This document shows positions 33,970 through 41,984 of a stretch of 64,000 nucleotides of DNA, piece by piece (the first letter of the stretch is position 1; each line of letters starts with the position of its first letter). The DNA is taken from positions 2,728,001 to 2,792,000 of the forward strand of contig OZ271856.1 in the NCBI GenBank assembly GCA_965601975.1, read 5' to 3'. Source of the stretch: JANQIO01 sp965601975 (lineage in GTDB: Bacteria; Pseudomonadota; Gammaproteobacteria; Pseudomonadales; Halieaceae). A model generated the notes under the pieces. That model was not told the DNA's origin. It did not search any database and was given only the letters and a program-made list of their open reading frames with translations. The position numbers and the translations under genes are program-made.

Positions 33970-33984
33970 CTGAGTACTGCTTAA
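33970..33984. promoter_or_regulatory. Second, imperfect copy of the TetR operator
   Basis: CTGAGTACTGCTTAA matches the first operator (reverse orientation) in 11 of 15 positions. Its centre is 21 bp from that of the first, two helical turns, suggesting two dimers on one DNA face. In Pseudomonas the AtuR regulator also uses paired inverted repeats. Confidence 0.55.
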
Positions 33985-34007
33985 GCGCGCTCGCACAGGA
34001 ATCCGCA

Positions 34008-34715
34008 ATGGCCGAAGCCCAATCCAAGCCCCTCTCCCGCACCGAACAGCGCGAGGCCGACATACTCGACGCGGCGATCTACCTGTTCGCGGACGAGGGC
34101 TTCCACAACGTGTCGACCCGCAAGATCGCCGCCCGCGCCGGCGTATCCGAGGGCACGCTGTTCAATTACTTCGGTTCCAAGAACGAGCTGATGCGCGCCA
34201 TCCTCGGCCGCATCTATGAAGAGCTGACTGACAATGCCAACGTCATCCTGCGGGAGCACCTGGACAGCCGCGAGCGCCTGCAACTGCTGGCGGAAAACCA
34301 CATCGAGGTGTTGTCGCGGGACAATGCGCTGTTCATGCGTATGATCCAGGCCTACATGAACGTGGACCTGCAGGGCTACAGCCGTATCAAGGGCTCCGTG
34401 CTGCACAAGCTCAACCTGAGCTACGCCTGGGTGTTCGATGTCACCGTCAAGGAGGCAGCGGCGCGCGGCGAGGTGCGCGAGGACGTGAACATCTCTGCCC
34501 TGCGGGACCTGTTCTTCGGCGGGCTGGAATACCTGAGCCGCACCCTGTTCCTGCACGACAGTTTCGACCGGATGTCCGAGCGGGTGGCGTCGGTGGTGGA
34601 GCCCCTGTGGCAGAGCATGCTGCCGGCCCGGGCTGCAGAGCCCGACCGCCTGGATGCGGCTTGCCGTCGCATCGAGGCCGCCGCACGCAAGCTGGAAAAG
34701 GGTGCAGGCAAGTGA
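34008..34715 (+). CDS. TetR-family regulator of the atu-like operon
   Basis: A 235-residue TetR protein. The N-terminal DNA-binding domain reads EADILDAAIYLFADEGFHNVSTRKIAARAGVSEGTLFNYFGSKNELMRAIL; the rest is helical ligand-binding and dimer region. ATG 34008 has AGGA 7 nt upstream. Position and the two inverted repeats upstream argue that it represses the divergent atu operon and itself, released by a terpenoid acyl-CoA (inference from AtuR). Its stop overlaps the start of the next gene (TGATG). Confidence 0.88.
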   Translation: MAEAQSKPLSRTEQREADILDAAIYLFADEGFHNVSTRKIAARAGVSEGTLFNYFGSKNELMRAILGRIYEELTDNANVILREHLDSRERLQLLAENHIEVLSRDNALFMRMIQAYMNVDLQGYSRIKGSVLHKLNLSYAWVFDVTVKEAAARGEVREDVNISALRDLFFGGLEYLSRTLFLHDSFDRMSERVASVVEPLWQSMLPARAAEPDRLDAACRRIEAAARKLEKGAGK

Positions 34716-35131
34716 TGCTGGACTTCTGGGTGAGCCAATTGCGCGATGAGCAATCCTGGCAGGCACGTTTTGCAGCGTGGCGCAGCCACCCAGACGCCAG
34801 CAGTTACAGCCACCATGAGGCCGCGGCGGATGAGGCACGGGTTCTGGCAGAGGCGGCAGAGTTCGCTGAACGGGCCCGGCGCGAGCAGCTGGCCATCATC
34901 GCGTGCCTTTCGACCTCCGAATGCCTGGAGAATCACGACCTGGCCATCTCACTGCTGGAACCGCTGCTGGACGGCGACCCCGATCTGGCAGAACTGGAGG
35001 CGCTGCTGCGCGCCCGCCACGAGGTGATCAGGCAGTTCCAGCGTTTCCCGGCCCGCAACCGGACCCTGCAACGTGCCAGCACCCCTACCGAGGCCTACTT
35101 CATGCTCGGTGCGGGGCAGCAGTATTTCTGA
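34715..35131 (+). CDS. Compact DUF924-like protein
   Basis: A 138-residue protein (ATG 34715; a GTG at 34712 is also possible). It begins MLDFWVSQLRDEQ and ends with RHEVIRQFQRFPARNRTLQRASTPTEAYF, matching the DFWF start and the H-x-IIx-RFGRFPHRN-x-ILGR-x-STPEE end of DUF924. DUF924 proteins are usually about 180-190 residues; here the middle, including the usual LLLDQFPRN stretch, appears shortened or altered. The frame is intact, so it is either a genuine short form or an early stage of decay. It is coupled to the TetR stop. Function unknown. Confidence 0.68.
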   Translation: MLDFWVSQLRDEQSWQARFAAWRSHPDASSYSHHEAAADEARVLAEAAEFAERARREQLAIIACLSTSECLENHDLAISLLEPLLDGDPDLAELEALLRARHEVIRQFQRFPARNRTLQRASTPTEAYFMLGAGQQYF

Positions 35132-35134
35132 GGG

Positions 35135-36040
35135 CTACTCCAGGACGAAGCCGTCTGTGGGAAAGTGCACATGCACACGGCCGAAGTCCGTATCACGGGC
35201 AATGATCCAGCGGCGTGCGTCTGCACCCACGAGTTCCCCGGTGGTGCCGTCCAGGCCGTAGTCTGCGGGACGGATGGTGACCGTCTCACCGATTTTCTCC
35301 ACCTGCTTCAACGCGTCGGAAATGCCGCGCGGTTCGGCGCCCTTTGCGGCTGCGAAGGCCTCCTCACCACGGATTTCGCTGTGGACGCCATGGCCGAACT
35401 GCCCCATCAACTGGTACCAGGCCACCAGTGCAGGAATGCCCTCGGGCACAGGGAGATTTCCCACCTCCCGGTGAAACCAGAACGTATGATAGGCAGCGAA
35501 ATCCAGGTGACTGGGCGCTTCGCCGCCGAGGAAGGGGCCGTTGCCGTCCAGGTACTGGTTGAGTTCTTCCAGGTGACGGTCGAACACGACCACCGCCCGC
35601 TTGGGCGACATAAATGTGGTCGCAGCTTCGCGGCTCATCCGCGACCGGTCGCGAATAAAGCGGAAAGCACCGATCGGTCCAAACAGGCGCAGCAGCGCCC
35701 GCAGGGTGCGACCGGCGGGGATCGAGGCTACGCAGGCCATGAACACCTCGCCTTCCAGGTCGGCTGACAGGCCCAGCGCCTCCTCCCTGCAAGTCGCCGG
35801 GTCCAGGGCCGGCAGGTTGGCGTCCGCGGCGATCTCTGCGCTGATCAGGCGCGTGTCGCAAAACAGGTCGGCGCCGAGCTGGGCCACCGGCATGCGGCGG
35901 TAGCCGCCCACCAGGGGATCCACATTGGGCCGCGGCGGCATGGCAGGTGAGGTGACGCCAAACCATTCCATCTCCGCATAGCCCAGCATCAGCCGGATCT
36001 TTTCCGAATAGGGTGAAGGCGCGTAGTGGTGCAGGATCAT
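35135..36040 (-). CDS. Glutathione S-transferase-like protein
   Basis: A 301-residue protein with a GST N-terminal thioredoxin fold (MILHHYAPSPYSEKIRLMLGYAEMEWFGVTSPAMPPRPNVDPLVGGYRRMPVAQLGADLFCDTRLISAEIA; here the usual cis-Pro is in RMPVAQL) and a helical C-terminal half (HLDFAAYHTFWFHREVGNLP). The final 50 residues (ETVTIRPADYGLDGTTGELVGADARRWIIARDTDFGRVHVHFPTDGFVLE) form an extra beta-rich piece not typical of GST. It follows the crotonase gene by 3 nt and is probably co-transcribed. Substrate unknown. Confidence 0.82.
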   Translation of the reverse strand: MILHHYAPSPYSEKIRLMLGYAEMEWFGVTSPAMPPRPNVDPLVGGYRRMPVAQLGADLFCDTRLISAEIAADANLPALDPATCREEALGLSADLEGEVFMACVASIPAGRTLRALLRLFGPIGAFRFIRDRSRMSREAATTFMSPKRAVVVFDRHLEELNQYLDGNGPFLGGEAPSHLDFAAYHTFWFHREVGNLPVPEGIPALVAWYQLMGQFGHGVHSEIRGEEAFAAAKGAEPRGISDALKQVEKIGETVTIRPADYGLDGTTGELVGADARRWIIARDTDFGRVHVHFPTDGFVLE

Positions 36041-36043
36041 GGG

Positions 36044-36856
36044 TCAGCCCTGGCTGTATTTTGCAGGTCGCTTTTCCATCTCCGCCATCACCGCCTCGAC
36101 CTGGTTCGGCGTGCCGATAATGGCGTCCTGTTCGACCGACTCGGCAACCAGGCCGTCCTCCATACCCAGGTAGGGTGCATTGTTCAGAAGGCGTTTGTCG
36201 GCGCGGATTGCATCCGGGTTCCGGCCTGCAATTTCCTTCGCCGTTGCCATGGCCTCCGCCAGGGGATCTTCACAGACCCGGGTGACAAGACCCATCGCCA
36301 GGGCCTCCTCTCCGTTGAAGACGCGGCCGGTATAAGTCAGCTCGCGAACAATATCGTCCCGAACCAGGTGGCGCAGAAGCTGGGTACCGGCAAGGTCCGG
36401 TACCAGGCCCCACTTGATTTCCATCACCGAAAAACGCGCGTCGGCTGTGGCGTAGCGCATGTCGGCGCCGAGCGCGATCTGGAATCCGCCGCCATAGGCC
36501 ACGCCGTGCACCGCGGCAATTACCGGCACCGGTAATTCCCGCCACATCCAGGCGGCGTGCTGGGGCTTGTTGGCGATCCCGTGAGTACGCGTCGCCAGGG
36601 TTTTGGGCGTGGACTGGCCAGAATCAGCGCCCGCCATCGCCGCGAAATTGGACGTGTCCAGGCCGGCACAGAAGGCGCGTCCCTCCGCCGACAACACCAC
36701 TACACGAATCGAAGGATCGCTGCGCAGCTTTTCCCCCACCTCGACAATGGCGTCGAACATCTGCGCATCCAGCGCGTTCATTTTGTCAGCGCGGATCAGT
36801 CGTACGTGGGCGATGCCCTCCTCGACCTCCAGCGCAATGCGATTTTCCATGGCCAT
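36044..36856 (-). CDS. Enoyl-CoA hydratase/isomerase (crotonase) family protein
   Basis: A 270-residue crotonase, from ATG 36856 (MAMENRIALEVEEGIAHVRLIRADKMNALD). Oxyanion-hole blocks are VVVLSAEGRAFCAGLDTSNFA and VIAAVHGVAYGGGFQIALGADMRYATADARFSVMEIKWGLVPDLAGTQLL. The second block has no Glu pair typical of canonical hydratases but shows the EIKWGLVPD motif common in unassigned members. It probably forms an operon with the GST gene downstream. An upstream in-frame extension of 30 residues was rejected because homology starts at MAMENR. Confidence 0.85.
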   Translation of the reverse strand: MAMENRIALEVEEGIAHVRLIRADKMNALDAQMFDAIVEVGEKLRSDPSIRVVVLSAEGRAFCAGLDTSNFAAMAGADSGQSTPKTLATRTHGIANKPQHAAWMWRELPVPVIAAVHGVAYGGGFQIALGADMRYATADARFSVMEIKWGLVPDLAGTQLLRHLVRDDIVRELTYTGRVFNGEEALAMGLVTRVCEDPLAEAMATAKEIAGRNPDAIRADKRLLNNAPYLGMEDGLVAESVEQDAIIGTPNQVEAVMAEMEKRPAKYSQG

Positions 36857-36918
36857 GATTATTCTCTTCGGCTTTGCGGGACACTGATTGAAAGCTCCCG
36901 GGGACGCCGCGTCAAGAG

Positions 36919-37152
36919 CTAGCCGCGGCCGAAGAGGCGCCGCCACCAGGCGAGGTTGGCGGGCTGGGCAGGCTTGTGGGACTCAGGGATACCATGCTTC
37001 GCATACCACTCCTGCCACTCCCAGGGTGTCAGGGTTGTCGGCACCTTGTCGCCGGTGGCCCGGTCCAGCGCCTTTTTGCGGAGCGAGTGATCGCCCTCGC
37101 CCTGATCCTCGTCGAGAATCCGATCGATAAGCTGTTGCTGCCTGTGCGCCAT
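36919..37152 (-). CDS. Small conserved-looking protein, unknown function
   Basis: A 77-residue protein rich in charged residues and tryptophan (MAHRQQQLIDRILDEDQGEG ... TPWEWQEWYAKHGIPESHKPA). No signal peptide or membrane helix. It has an ATG with a GGGATGG stretch upstream and fills the space between the crotonase and LysR genes on the same strand. I do not recognise the family; the regular Trp-containing C-terminus (LTPWEWQEWY) suggests a real gene rather than chance. Confidence 0.6.
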   Translation of the reverse strand: MAHRQQQLIDRILDEDQGEGDHSLRKKALDRATGDKVPTTLTPWEWQEWYAKHGIPESHKPAQPANLAWWRRLFGRG

Positions 37153-37206
37153 TCCAAACCATCCCTTAGGTGACGTCTGGATATACGCATTTATCAGGAA
37201 AAGCTA

Positions 37207-38139
37207 TCAGTGCACGGACAGGCGCGAACGGGCCGCGTCGGTAATTTTCAGGGCAAAGGGTTCGCTGAGCCGGCGCTCCGGCGAAATCAGGTAGAACAGT
37301 TCACGCAGGCCTTCGACCCGGCCGACACGGCGAGCGCGGTACATGTGCTGGATTTCGGGCTCGATCGCCTCCGGCGCCGGGAAGATCGCGGTGCCCGCCT
37401 CGCCGAACGCCTTCATCAGCGCGCTGTCATCAAATTCCGCCACCACCTGGGGCGCGACACCAGTAGAGGCCAGCCAGTCATCCAGGCCGCGGCGGATTGC
37501 CGTGGTGCTGGCGGGCAGCAGCATGGGCGCGCCGTTGAGGGAGTTGGGGAAATCCTCTATGTACTTTGCCGCCAGGTCTTCCCTGGCGTAGAACGCCATG
37601 TCGCTTTCGCCGAGCTTGTGGCTGTAGGCGCGCACGTTGAAACCCGTGGGTACCGGGCGGTCCGACAGCAGCAGGTCGAGGCGGTGCACCGCCAGGTCAG
37701 CCAGCAGCTTGTCGAGATCAGATTCCAGGCAGATGAGCCTCGGCGCCCCCTCCTCTGCCAGTACCGGCTCCAGGGCCCGGTAGGCGATCAGCTTGGGCAG
37801 GGAATTCACGATGCCGACATTGAGGGTGGATGGCAGGCCCTCGCTGTCGCCCTGTACACGCCGGGCCAGCTCGGTGCCCAGTGAGAAGATCTCGTCGGCG
37901 TAGGGCATCACGGCGCGGCCCGCCTCGGTGAGGGCGAGCCCGCGTCCGGCGCGCTCGAACAGCTTGGCGTCGATGGCCTGTTCCAGCTGCTTGATCTGGC
38001 CACTGATGGTCTGGGGGGTCAGGTTGAGAACATTGGCTGCCGCGGCAACGCTGCCCTCGCGGGCGACGGTCCAGAAATACAGCAGGTGATTGTAATTCAG
38101 GTGCCGCAGCAGCCTCTGGGGCGTCCGTGGCTTCGTCAT
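37207..38139 (-). CDS. LysR-family regulator, NhaR-like
   Basis: A 310-residue LysR regulator. The N-terminal HTH (LNYNHLLYFWTVAREGSVAAAANVLNLTPQTISGQIKQLEQAIDAKLFERAGRGLALTEAGRAV) is of the NhaR type. The effector domain (TLNVGIVNSLPKLIAYRALEPVLA) follows. ATG 38139 has AAGGA about 6 nt upstream and replaces a 36-residue longer frame. No nhaA lies nearby, so a sodium-proton role is not supported by context; the nearest divergent genes are purKE. An ATTCGA-N13-TCGAAT inverted repeat sits 44-68 bp upstream and may be its own binding site. Confidence 0.88.
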   Translation of the reverse strand: MTKPRTPQRLLRHLNYNHLLYFWTVAREGSVAAAANVLNLTPQTISGQIKQLEQAIDAKLFERAGRGLALTEAGRAVMPYADEIFSLGTELARRVQGDSEGLPSTLNVGIVNSLPKLIAYRALEPVLAEEGAPRLICLESDLDKLLADLAVHRLDLLLSDRPVPTGFNVRAYSHKLGESDMAFYAREDLAAKYIEDFPNSLNGAPMLLPASTTAIRRGLDDWLASTGVAPQVVAEFDDSALMKAFGEAGTAIFPAPEAIEPEIQHMYRARRVGRVEGLRELFYLISPERRLSEPFALKITDAARSRLSVH

Positions 38140-38182
38140 ACCGATCCTTAACTTCGTATTTCCCGATGAATGGGCTAAGTAT

Positions 38183-38207
38183 ATTCGAATTGTTAGAGGA
38201 GTCGAAT
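38183..38207. promoter_or_regulatory. ATTCGA-N13-TCGAAT inverted repeat upstream of the LysR gene
   Basis: An inverted repeat with arms ATTCGA and TCGAAT, spanning 25 bp, in the 160-bp divergent region between the LysR gene and purK. A third ATTCGA half-site is at 38234-38239. The T-N11-A geometry of LysR sites can be accommodated. Binding by the LysR protein is inferred. Confidence 0.5.
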
Positions 38208-38299
38208 TACTTATCCTACCGCCTTGCTCGGGTATTCGAAAATCCATGGCCCTCGAACCCGTCTACGTCTACAATTAGCGGCTTTTTTGGAGCGACACC

Positions 38300-39460
38300 A
38301 TGAATCTCAGGCTGGGAATCATCGGCGCGGGGCAACTTGGGCTCTACCTCTGCCAGGCAGCACGCAGGCTGGGTGTTGAAACCTGCGTACTCAGTGAAGA
38401 CGGCCGCGCTCCGGCGGCATCCTTCGCCGACCAGCTGGTGGTCGGCGACCTCGAAGACCCGGTCGCCTTTGAGCAATTCCTGGACGGTTGCGACGTGGTG
38501 ACCTTCGACAAGGAAGACATCCCCAACGAGAGCCTCAATCGCCTGGAGCTGGCCGAACAGGAAGGCCGCGTCCGCGTGCATCCCGGCGCTGGAACGCTGT
38601 TCCTCCTCAAAGACAAGGGCACCCAGAAAGCCTGGCTCGAAGAGCAGGGCTTCCCCACCCTGCCGTTCACCCTGTTGCAGGGGGATGCTATCGACCGGGA
38701 CGCCCTGGTATCGGAATACGGCCTGCCGCTGGTGCAGAAGGCCCGCTGCGGCGGCTATGACGGCCGCGGTGTGCAGATTCTCAAGGACCAGGCGGCGCTC
38801 GCAGAGATGTGGAACACGCCGAGCCTCGTGGAGCCCTTCCTCGGCAATAGCCTGGAAGTGGCTGTGCTGCTGGTGCGCGACGCCGAGGGCAACTGCCGGA
38901 CCTACCCGCCGCTCGGCATGGAATTCGACCCGGTGCTGAATTCAGTGACCACGGTTTATACTCCCTGCCGCCTGCCCGGAAACCTGGCCGAAGAGGCGCA
39001 GGAGCTGGGTGAACGCGTGATCGGCGCGCTGAACGGCGTCGGCGTGTTTGCTCTCGAAATGTGGGTCAGCCCGGACAACGCCCTGTTCATCAACGAGATC
39101 TCGCCCCGGGTGCACAATTCCGGCCACCTGACCATGGAGGCCGCCGGTGCTTCGCAGTTCGAACAGCATGTTCGCGCCGTGGTGGGCCTGCCCATTGAAG
39201 ACGTCTCCGATACCCGCCCCTCGGCGATGGTCAACATCCTCTACGATGAATCGCTGGAGCGCAGCTGCCCCGGCCGCCCCACCTGCGAGCTCAGCGAGGA
39301 TGACGGGGTTGCTGTACACTGGTACGGAAAACCACCCGGACAACTGGGACGCAAGATGGGGCATGTCACCGCCTGGGCAGAGTCTGCCGAAGAGGCCGTT
39401 GCGCTGGCACAGGCGGTTCGCAACGACCTCCCCAACCGCCCGGCAACTGAGGCTGCATGA
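38300..39460 (+). CDS. purK: 5-(carboxyamino)imidazole ribonucleotide synthase
   Basis: A 386-residue ATP-grasp enzyme that converts AIR, bicarbonate and ATP to N5-CAIR in purine synthesis. Seen: N-terminal LGIIGAGQLGLYLCQAARRLG, ATP-grasp LPLVQKARCGGYDGRGVQIL, LVEPFLGNSLEVAVLLVRD and INEISPRVHNSGHLTMEAAGASQFEQHVRAVVGLP. ATG 38300 has GGAG 8 nt upstream. It overlaps purE by 4 nt, but here purK precedes purE. Confidence 0.97.
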   Translation: MNLRLGIIGAGQLGLYLCQAARRLGVETCVLSEDGRAPAASFADQLVVGDLEDPVAFEQFLDGCDVVTFDKEDIPNESLNRLELAEQEGRVRVHPGAGTLFLLKDKGTQKAWLEEQGFPTLPFTLLQGDAIDRDALVSEYGLPLVQKARCGGYDGRGVQILKDQAALAEMWNTPSLVEPFLGNSLEVAVLLVRDAEGNCRTYPPLGMEFDPVLNSVTTVYTPCRLPGNLAEEAQELGERVIGALNGVGVFALEMWVSPDNALFINEISPRVHNSGHLTMEAAGASQFEQHVRAVVGLPIEDVSDTRPSAMVNILYDESLERSCPGRPTCELSEDDGVAVHWYGKPPGQLGRKMGHVTAWAESAEEAVALAQAVRNDLPNRPATEAA

Positions 39461-39954
39461 AACCACTGGTTGGCATCATCATGGGCAGTGACTCTGACCT
39501 GACGGTCATGAGCGCAGCACCCCTCATGCTCGACAAGCTCGAGGTGCCCTGGGAGATGGATATCGTCAGCGCCCACCGCACCCCGGACCGCACCGAATCC
39601 TACGCCCGAACCGCCGAAGAGCGAGGCCTGCGGGTCATCATCGCCGGCGCCGGCGGCGCCGCCCACCTACCCGGCATGATCGCGGCATCGACCCCGCTGC
39701 CGGTGATCGGCGTTCCCGTCAGCGCCACCAAGATGCGCGGTGAAGACGCACTCTACTCCATCGTGCAAATGCCCGCCGGTGTGCCGGTTGCCACCGTCGC
39801 CATCGACAATGCCACCAATGCCGCCATCCTGGCAGCCCAGATGCTCGCCACCGGCGACGACGCCCTGCGCCAGCGTATCAGCACCTATAAACAGGAGCTG
39901 CACGACATGGTGGTGGCAAAATCCGACAAGCTGAAAACCTCCGGCGCCAACTGA
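39457..39954 (+). CDS. purE: N5-carboxyaminoimidazole ribonucleotide mutase
   Basis: A 165-residue PurE that moves the carboxyl group of N5-CAIR to give CAIR. Diagnostic: MGSDSDLTVMSAAPLMLDKLEVPWEMDIVSAHRTPDRT, IIAGAGGAAHLPGMIAA and MPAGVPVATVAIDNATNAAILAAQML. Its ATG overlaps the purK stop (ATGA), so the two enzymes of this step are made together. Confidence 0.98.
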   Translation: MKPLVGIIMGSDSDLTVMSAAPLMLDKLEVPWEMDIVSAHRTPDRTESYARTAEERGLRVIIAGAGGAAHLPGMIAASTPLPVIGVPVSATKMRGEDALYSIVQMPAGVPVATVAIDNATNAAILAAQMLATGDDALRQRISTYKQELHDMVVAKSDKLKTSGAN

Positions 39955-40031
39955 GCGACCTACCCCACAAGTATCGGCCGGTGACCCCCCTCGCATCGAG
40001 CTGCGTATATCCCTGAAATCAGGAGAACAAG

Positions 40032-40721
40032 ATGACGCGCGAAAATCGCTTATTCACCGGCAAAGCCGTGCTGGCCGCGGCGCTGATGGTGTTGGTCAGC
40101 ACCACCGCCCACAGCCGCCTCAAGCTCGAACTGACCGGCCAGAGCGCCCCGGAAGACACCGAGGAGTTCACCGAGGCCTATGCGAATTGCACCGACGGCC
40201 TGCTCAACCTTGACCCTGCCAGCGCCATGGCAAACGTGAACCTCGCCGTGAAGTACCGCCCTGCCCCCCTGTATGCGGAAAACGGCGACGCCAACCTGCG
40301 CGCCTACTTCACCACCCCGTCCTACATGATTCGTGAGGGTACGATTTATCGGCTGGTGTCCCTGGAATTTCACGTACCCGGCGAGAACATTGCAGATGAG
40401 GGCACTTACCCCCTCGTGGCGCACTTCGTGCACTACGGGCAGGACAGCAGCTTCGGCGTGCTCGCAGTGCGTATCGTGGAAGGCTCGGCCAACCCGGAAC
40501 TGGACAAACTGCTCTCCGCCGCCGCGGGCAATGACCGGGCCAAGGGTCTGAACCCGAGACTGATGCTGCCCTCACAACTGGACGTACCCTACTACCTGGG
40601 CCCGGGTGATGTACCTTCCTGCGACTACAAGCTGCACTGGCACTTCGCCTCAGAGCCCGTGCAGGCCAGCGCCGAGCAGATCGCCCGGGTACAGCAGTTC
40701 CTCTCCAGCGGGGAGTCCTGA
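40032..40721 (+). CDS. Exported alpha-carbonic-anhydrase-like protein lacking zinc ligands
   Basis: A 229-residue protein with a signal peptide (KAVLAAALMVLVSTTAHS). Its core follows alpha-carbonic anhydrase order: SLEFHVPGENIADEGTYPLVAHFVHYGQDSSFGVLAVRIVEGSANPELDKLL, then YYLGPGDVPSCDYKLHWHFASEPVQASAEQIARVQQF, equivalent to YRYxGSLTTPPCxExVxW and the Val-Ser-xx-Q end. In active enzymes the first segment reads FHFH and the next E-L-H-L-V-H. Here only His114 of the FHFH pair and His131 remain; the second histidine is missing and the glutamate of the ELH motif is replaced. It therefore probably does not hold catalytic zinc. AGGAG precedes ATG 40032. Assignment is by pattern, not alignment score. 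Confidence 0.65.
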   Translation: MTRENRLFTGKAVLAAALMVLVSTTAHSRLKLELTGQSAPEDTEEFTEAYANCTDGLLNLDPASAMANVNLAVKYRPAPLYAENGDANLRAYFTTPSYMIREGTIYRLVSLEFHVPGENIADEGTYPLVAHFVHYGQDSSFGVLAVRIVEGSANPELDKLLSAAAGNDRAKGLNPRLMLPSQLDVPYYLGPGDVPSCDYKLHWHFASEPVQASAEQIARVQQFLSSGES

Positions 40722-40779
40722 TCCCCTGACGCTTCGCCCTCCTCTGCTAAGCTGAGCCTAAGCACGAGGAGGAGTCACC

Positions 40780-41607
40780 ATGACACAGCATCCGGCATTG
40801 GCCAGCGGCAATGTGGCCGTGATCACCGGCGGCGCCGACGGCATCGGCCTGGCGGCGGCGCAGCACTTCAAATCCCTGGGCATGCGGGTCTGCATTGCCG
40901 ACATCAACCGTGAGAACCTGGACAGCGCGTCTGACGCGCTGGGCGATGCGCTGCTGGCAACGGTCGACGTATCGGACCCCGTCGCACTGGAGAAACTGCG
41001 CGACAAGGTGCTGGAGACCTACGGCCAGGTCGATGTACTGATGAACAACGCGGGCACCGCCAGGCCTACCACCTCCTGGGAACACCGCGATGCCTGGCAA
41101 ACCATTCTCAATGTAAACCTGTGGGGCGTGATCAATGGTGTGCACACCTTCGCCCCCACCATGATCGGCCAGGGCACCCCCGCCGCCATCATCAATACCG
41201 GCTCCAAACAGGGCATCACCTCGCCGCCCGGCAACCCCGCCTACAACGTGAGCAAGGCCGGGGTGAAGTCCGTGACCGAGATGCTGGCCTACGATTTGCG
41301 CAACACGGAGGGCTGCCAGGTCACGGCGCACCTGCTGGTACCGGGGTTCACGTTTACCGGCATGATCAGGAAATTCATCGCCGAACAACCGCCCGGCGCA
41401 TGGACGCCGGAACAGGTGGTGGAATACATGGTGGACGCCCTGGGCCGCGGCGACTTCTATATCCTGTGCCCGGATAACGACGTCAGTCGCGAGGTGGACA
41501 ACAAGCGCATGGCCTGGGCCATGGGCGACCTGGTCGAGAACCGCCCGCCCCTGTCGCGCTGGCACGCGGACTATGCGGAGGCCTTCGAGAAGTACATGGA
41601 GGACTGA
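40780..41607 (+). CDS. SDR-family oxidoreductase
   Basis: A 275-residue short-chain dehydrogenase. Cofactor motif GGADGIGLAAAQHF (TG-x3-G-x-G type), acidic residue after strand 2 (CIADINRENL, NAD-type), NNAGTA, and active-site Tyr/Lys in YNVSKAGVKSV; catalytic serine region INTGSKQGITSPPGNP. It has a strong GAGGAGG Shine-Dalgarno. It stands alone just before tRNA-Arg. Substrate not predictable. Confidence 0.9.
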   Translation: MTQHPALASGNVAVITGGADGIGLAAAQHFKSLGMRVCIADINRENLDSASDALGDALLATVDVSDPVALEKLRDKVLETYGQVDVLMNNAGTARPTTSWEHRDAWQTILNVNLWGVINGVHTFAPTMIGQGTPAAIINTGSKQGITSPPGNPAYNVSKAGVKSVTEMLAYDLRNTEGCQVTAHLLVPGFTFTGMIRKFIAEQPPGAWTPEQVVEYMVDALGRGDFYILCPDNDVSREVDNKRMAWAMGDLVENRPPLSRWHADYAEAFEKYMED

Positions 41608-41620
41608 CGCGCCAGCCGTG

Positions 41621-41626
41621 TATAAT
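41621..41626 (+). promoter_or_regulatory. -10 box of the tRNA-Arg promoter
   Basis: A perfect TATAAT ends 19 nt before the first base of tRNA-Arg. No good -35 is visible at 16-18 nt spacing, which is not rare for stable RNA genes helped by upstream elements. Confidence 0.55.
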
Positions 41627-41645
41627 CCGCGCGTCGCTTCACGAC

Positions 41646-41722
41646 GCCCCCGTAGCTCAGTTGAATAGAGCATCCGCCTCCTAAGCGGAGGGTCGCAGGT
41701 TTGAGTCCTGCCGGGGGCACCA
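41646..41722 (+). tRNA. tRNA-Arg (anticodon CCT)
   Basis: A complete 77-nt cloverleaf: acceptor GCCCCCG pairs with CGGGGGC, D-arm around AGCTCAGTTGAATAGAGC, anticodon stem TCCGC/GCGGA with loop CTCCTAA (anticodon CCT, reads AGG), T-arm GCAGGTTTGAGTCCTGC, discriminator A and an encoded CCA (41720-41722). Confidence 0.97.
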
Positions 41723-41743
41723 TTTCCCTGCGGAAAATGGTTT
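41720..41743 (+). terminator. Hairpin after tRNA-Arg, probable terminator
   Basis: CCATTTCC pairs with GGAAAATGG (one bulged A) around a CTGC loop, followed by TTT. The 5' arm starts in the encoded CCA of the tRNA. Confidence 0.5.
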
Positions 41744-41779
41744 CCCGTCACTCCTAAGCCCGGCCACGCAGCCCACACC

Positions 41780-41874
41780 CGTCATCCCCGCGAAAGCGGG
41801 GACCCAGTGAACGTAACCTCGACGTCAGAGGGCGCACCATTCCCAATCCGTCTTTCCCGCGTAGGCGGGAATCC
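41780..41874. repeat. Two REP-like palindromic repeats
   Basis: Two hairpin elements: GTCATCCCCGCGAAAGCGGGGAC (41781-41803 part) followed by CCAGTG, and a diverged one around 41848-41874 with TCCCGCGTAGGCGGGA. They belong to the same family as the elements at 59691-59760. Such CGTCATTCCCGCG elements are widespread extragenic palindromes in proteobacteria. Confidence 0.8.
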
Positions 41875-41984
41875 ACACTGCCACAGCACTCCCAAGCCCA
41901 GCCAGGAGAACCTGCTGAGACCCGTTTATACTCAGGGCTCCCGGCGATAGCAGGCCGTTAACCAACGCAAACCACACGGATTCG

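Noticed and set aside
37207..38139. Naming the LysR gene nhaR with a sodium-response role
   Set aside because: Only the HTH resembles NhaR and no antiporter gene is near.
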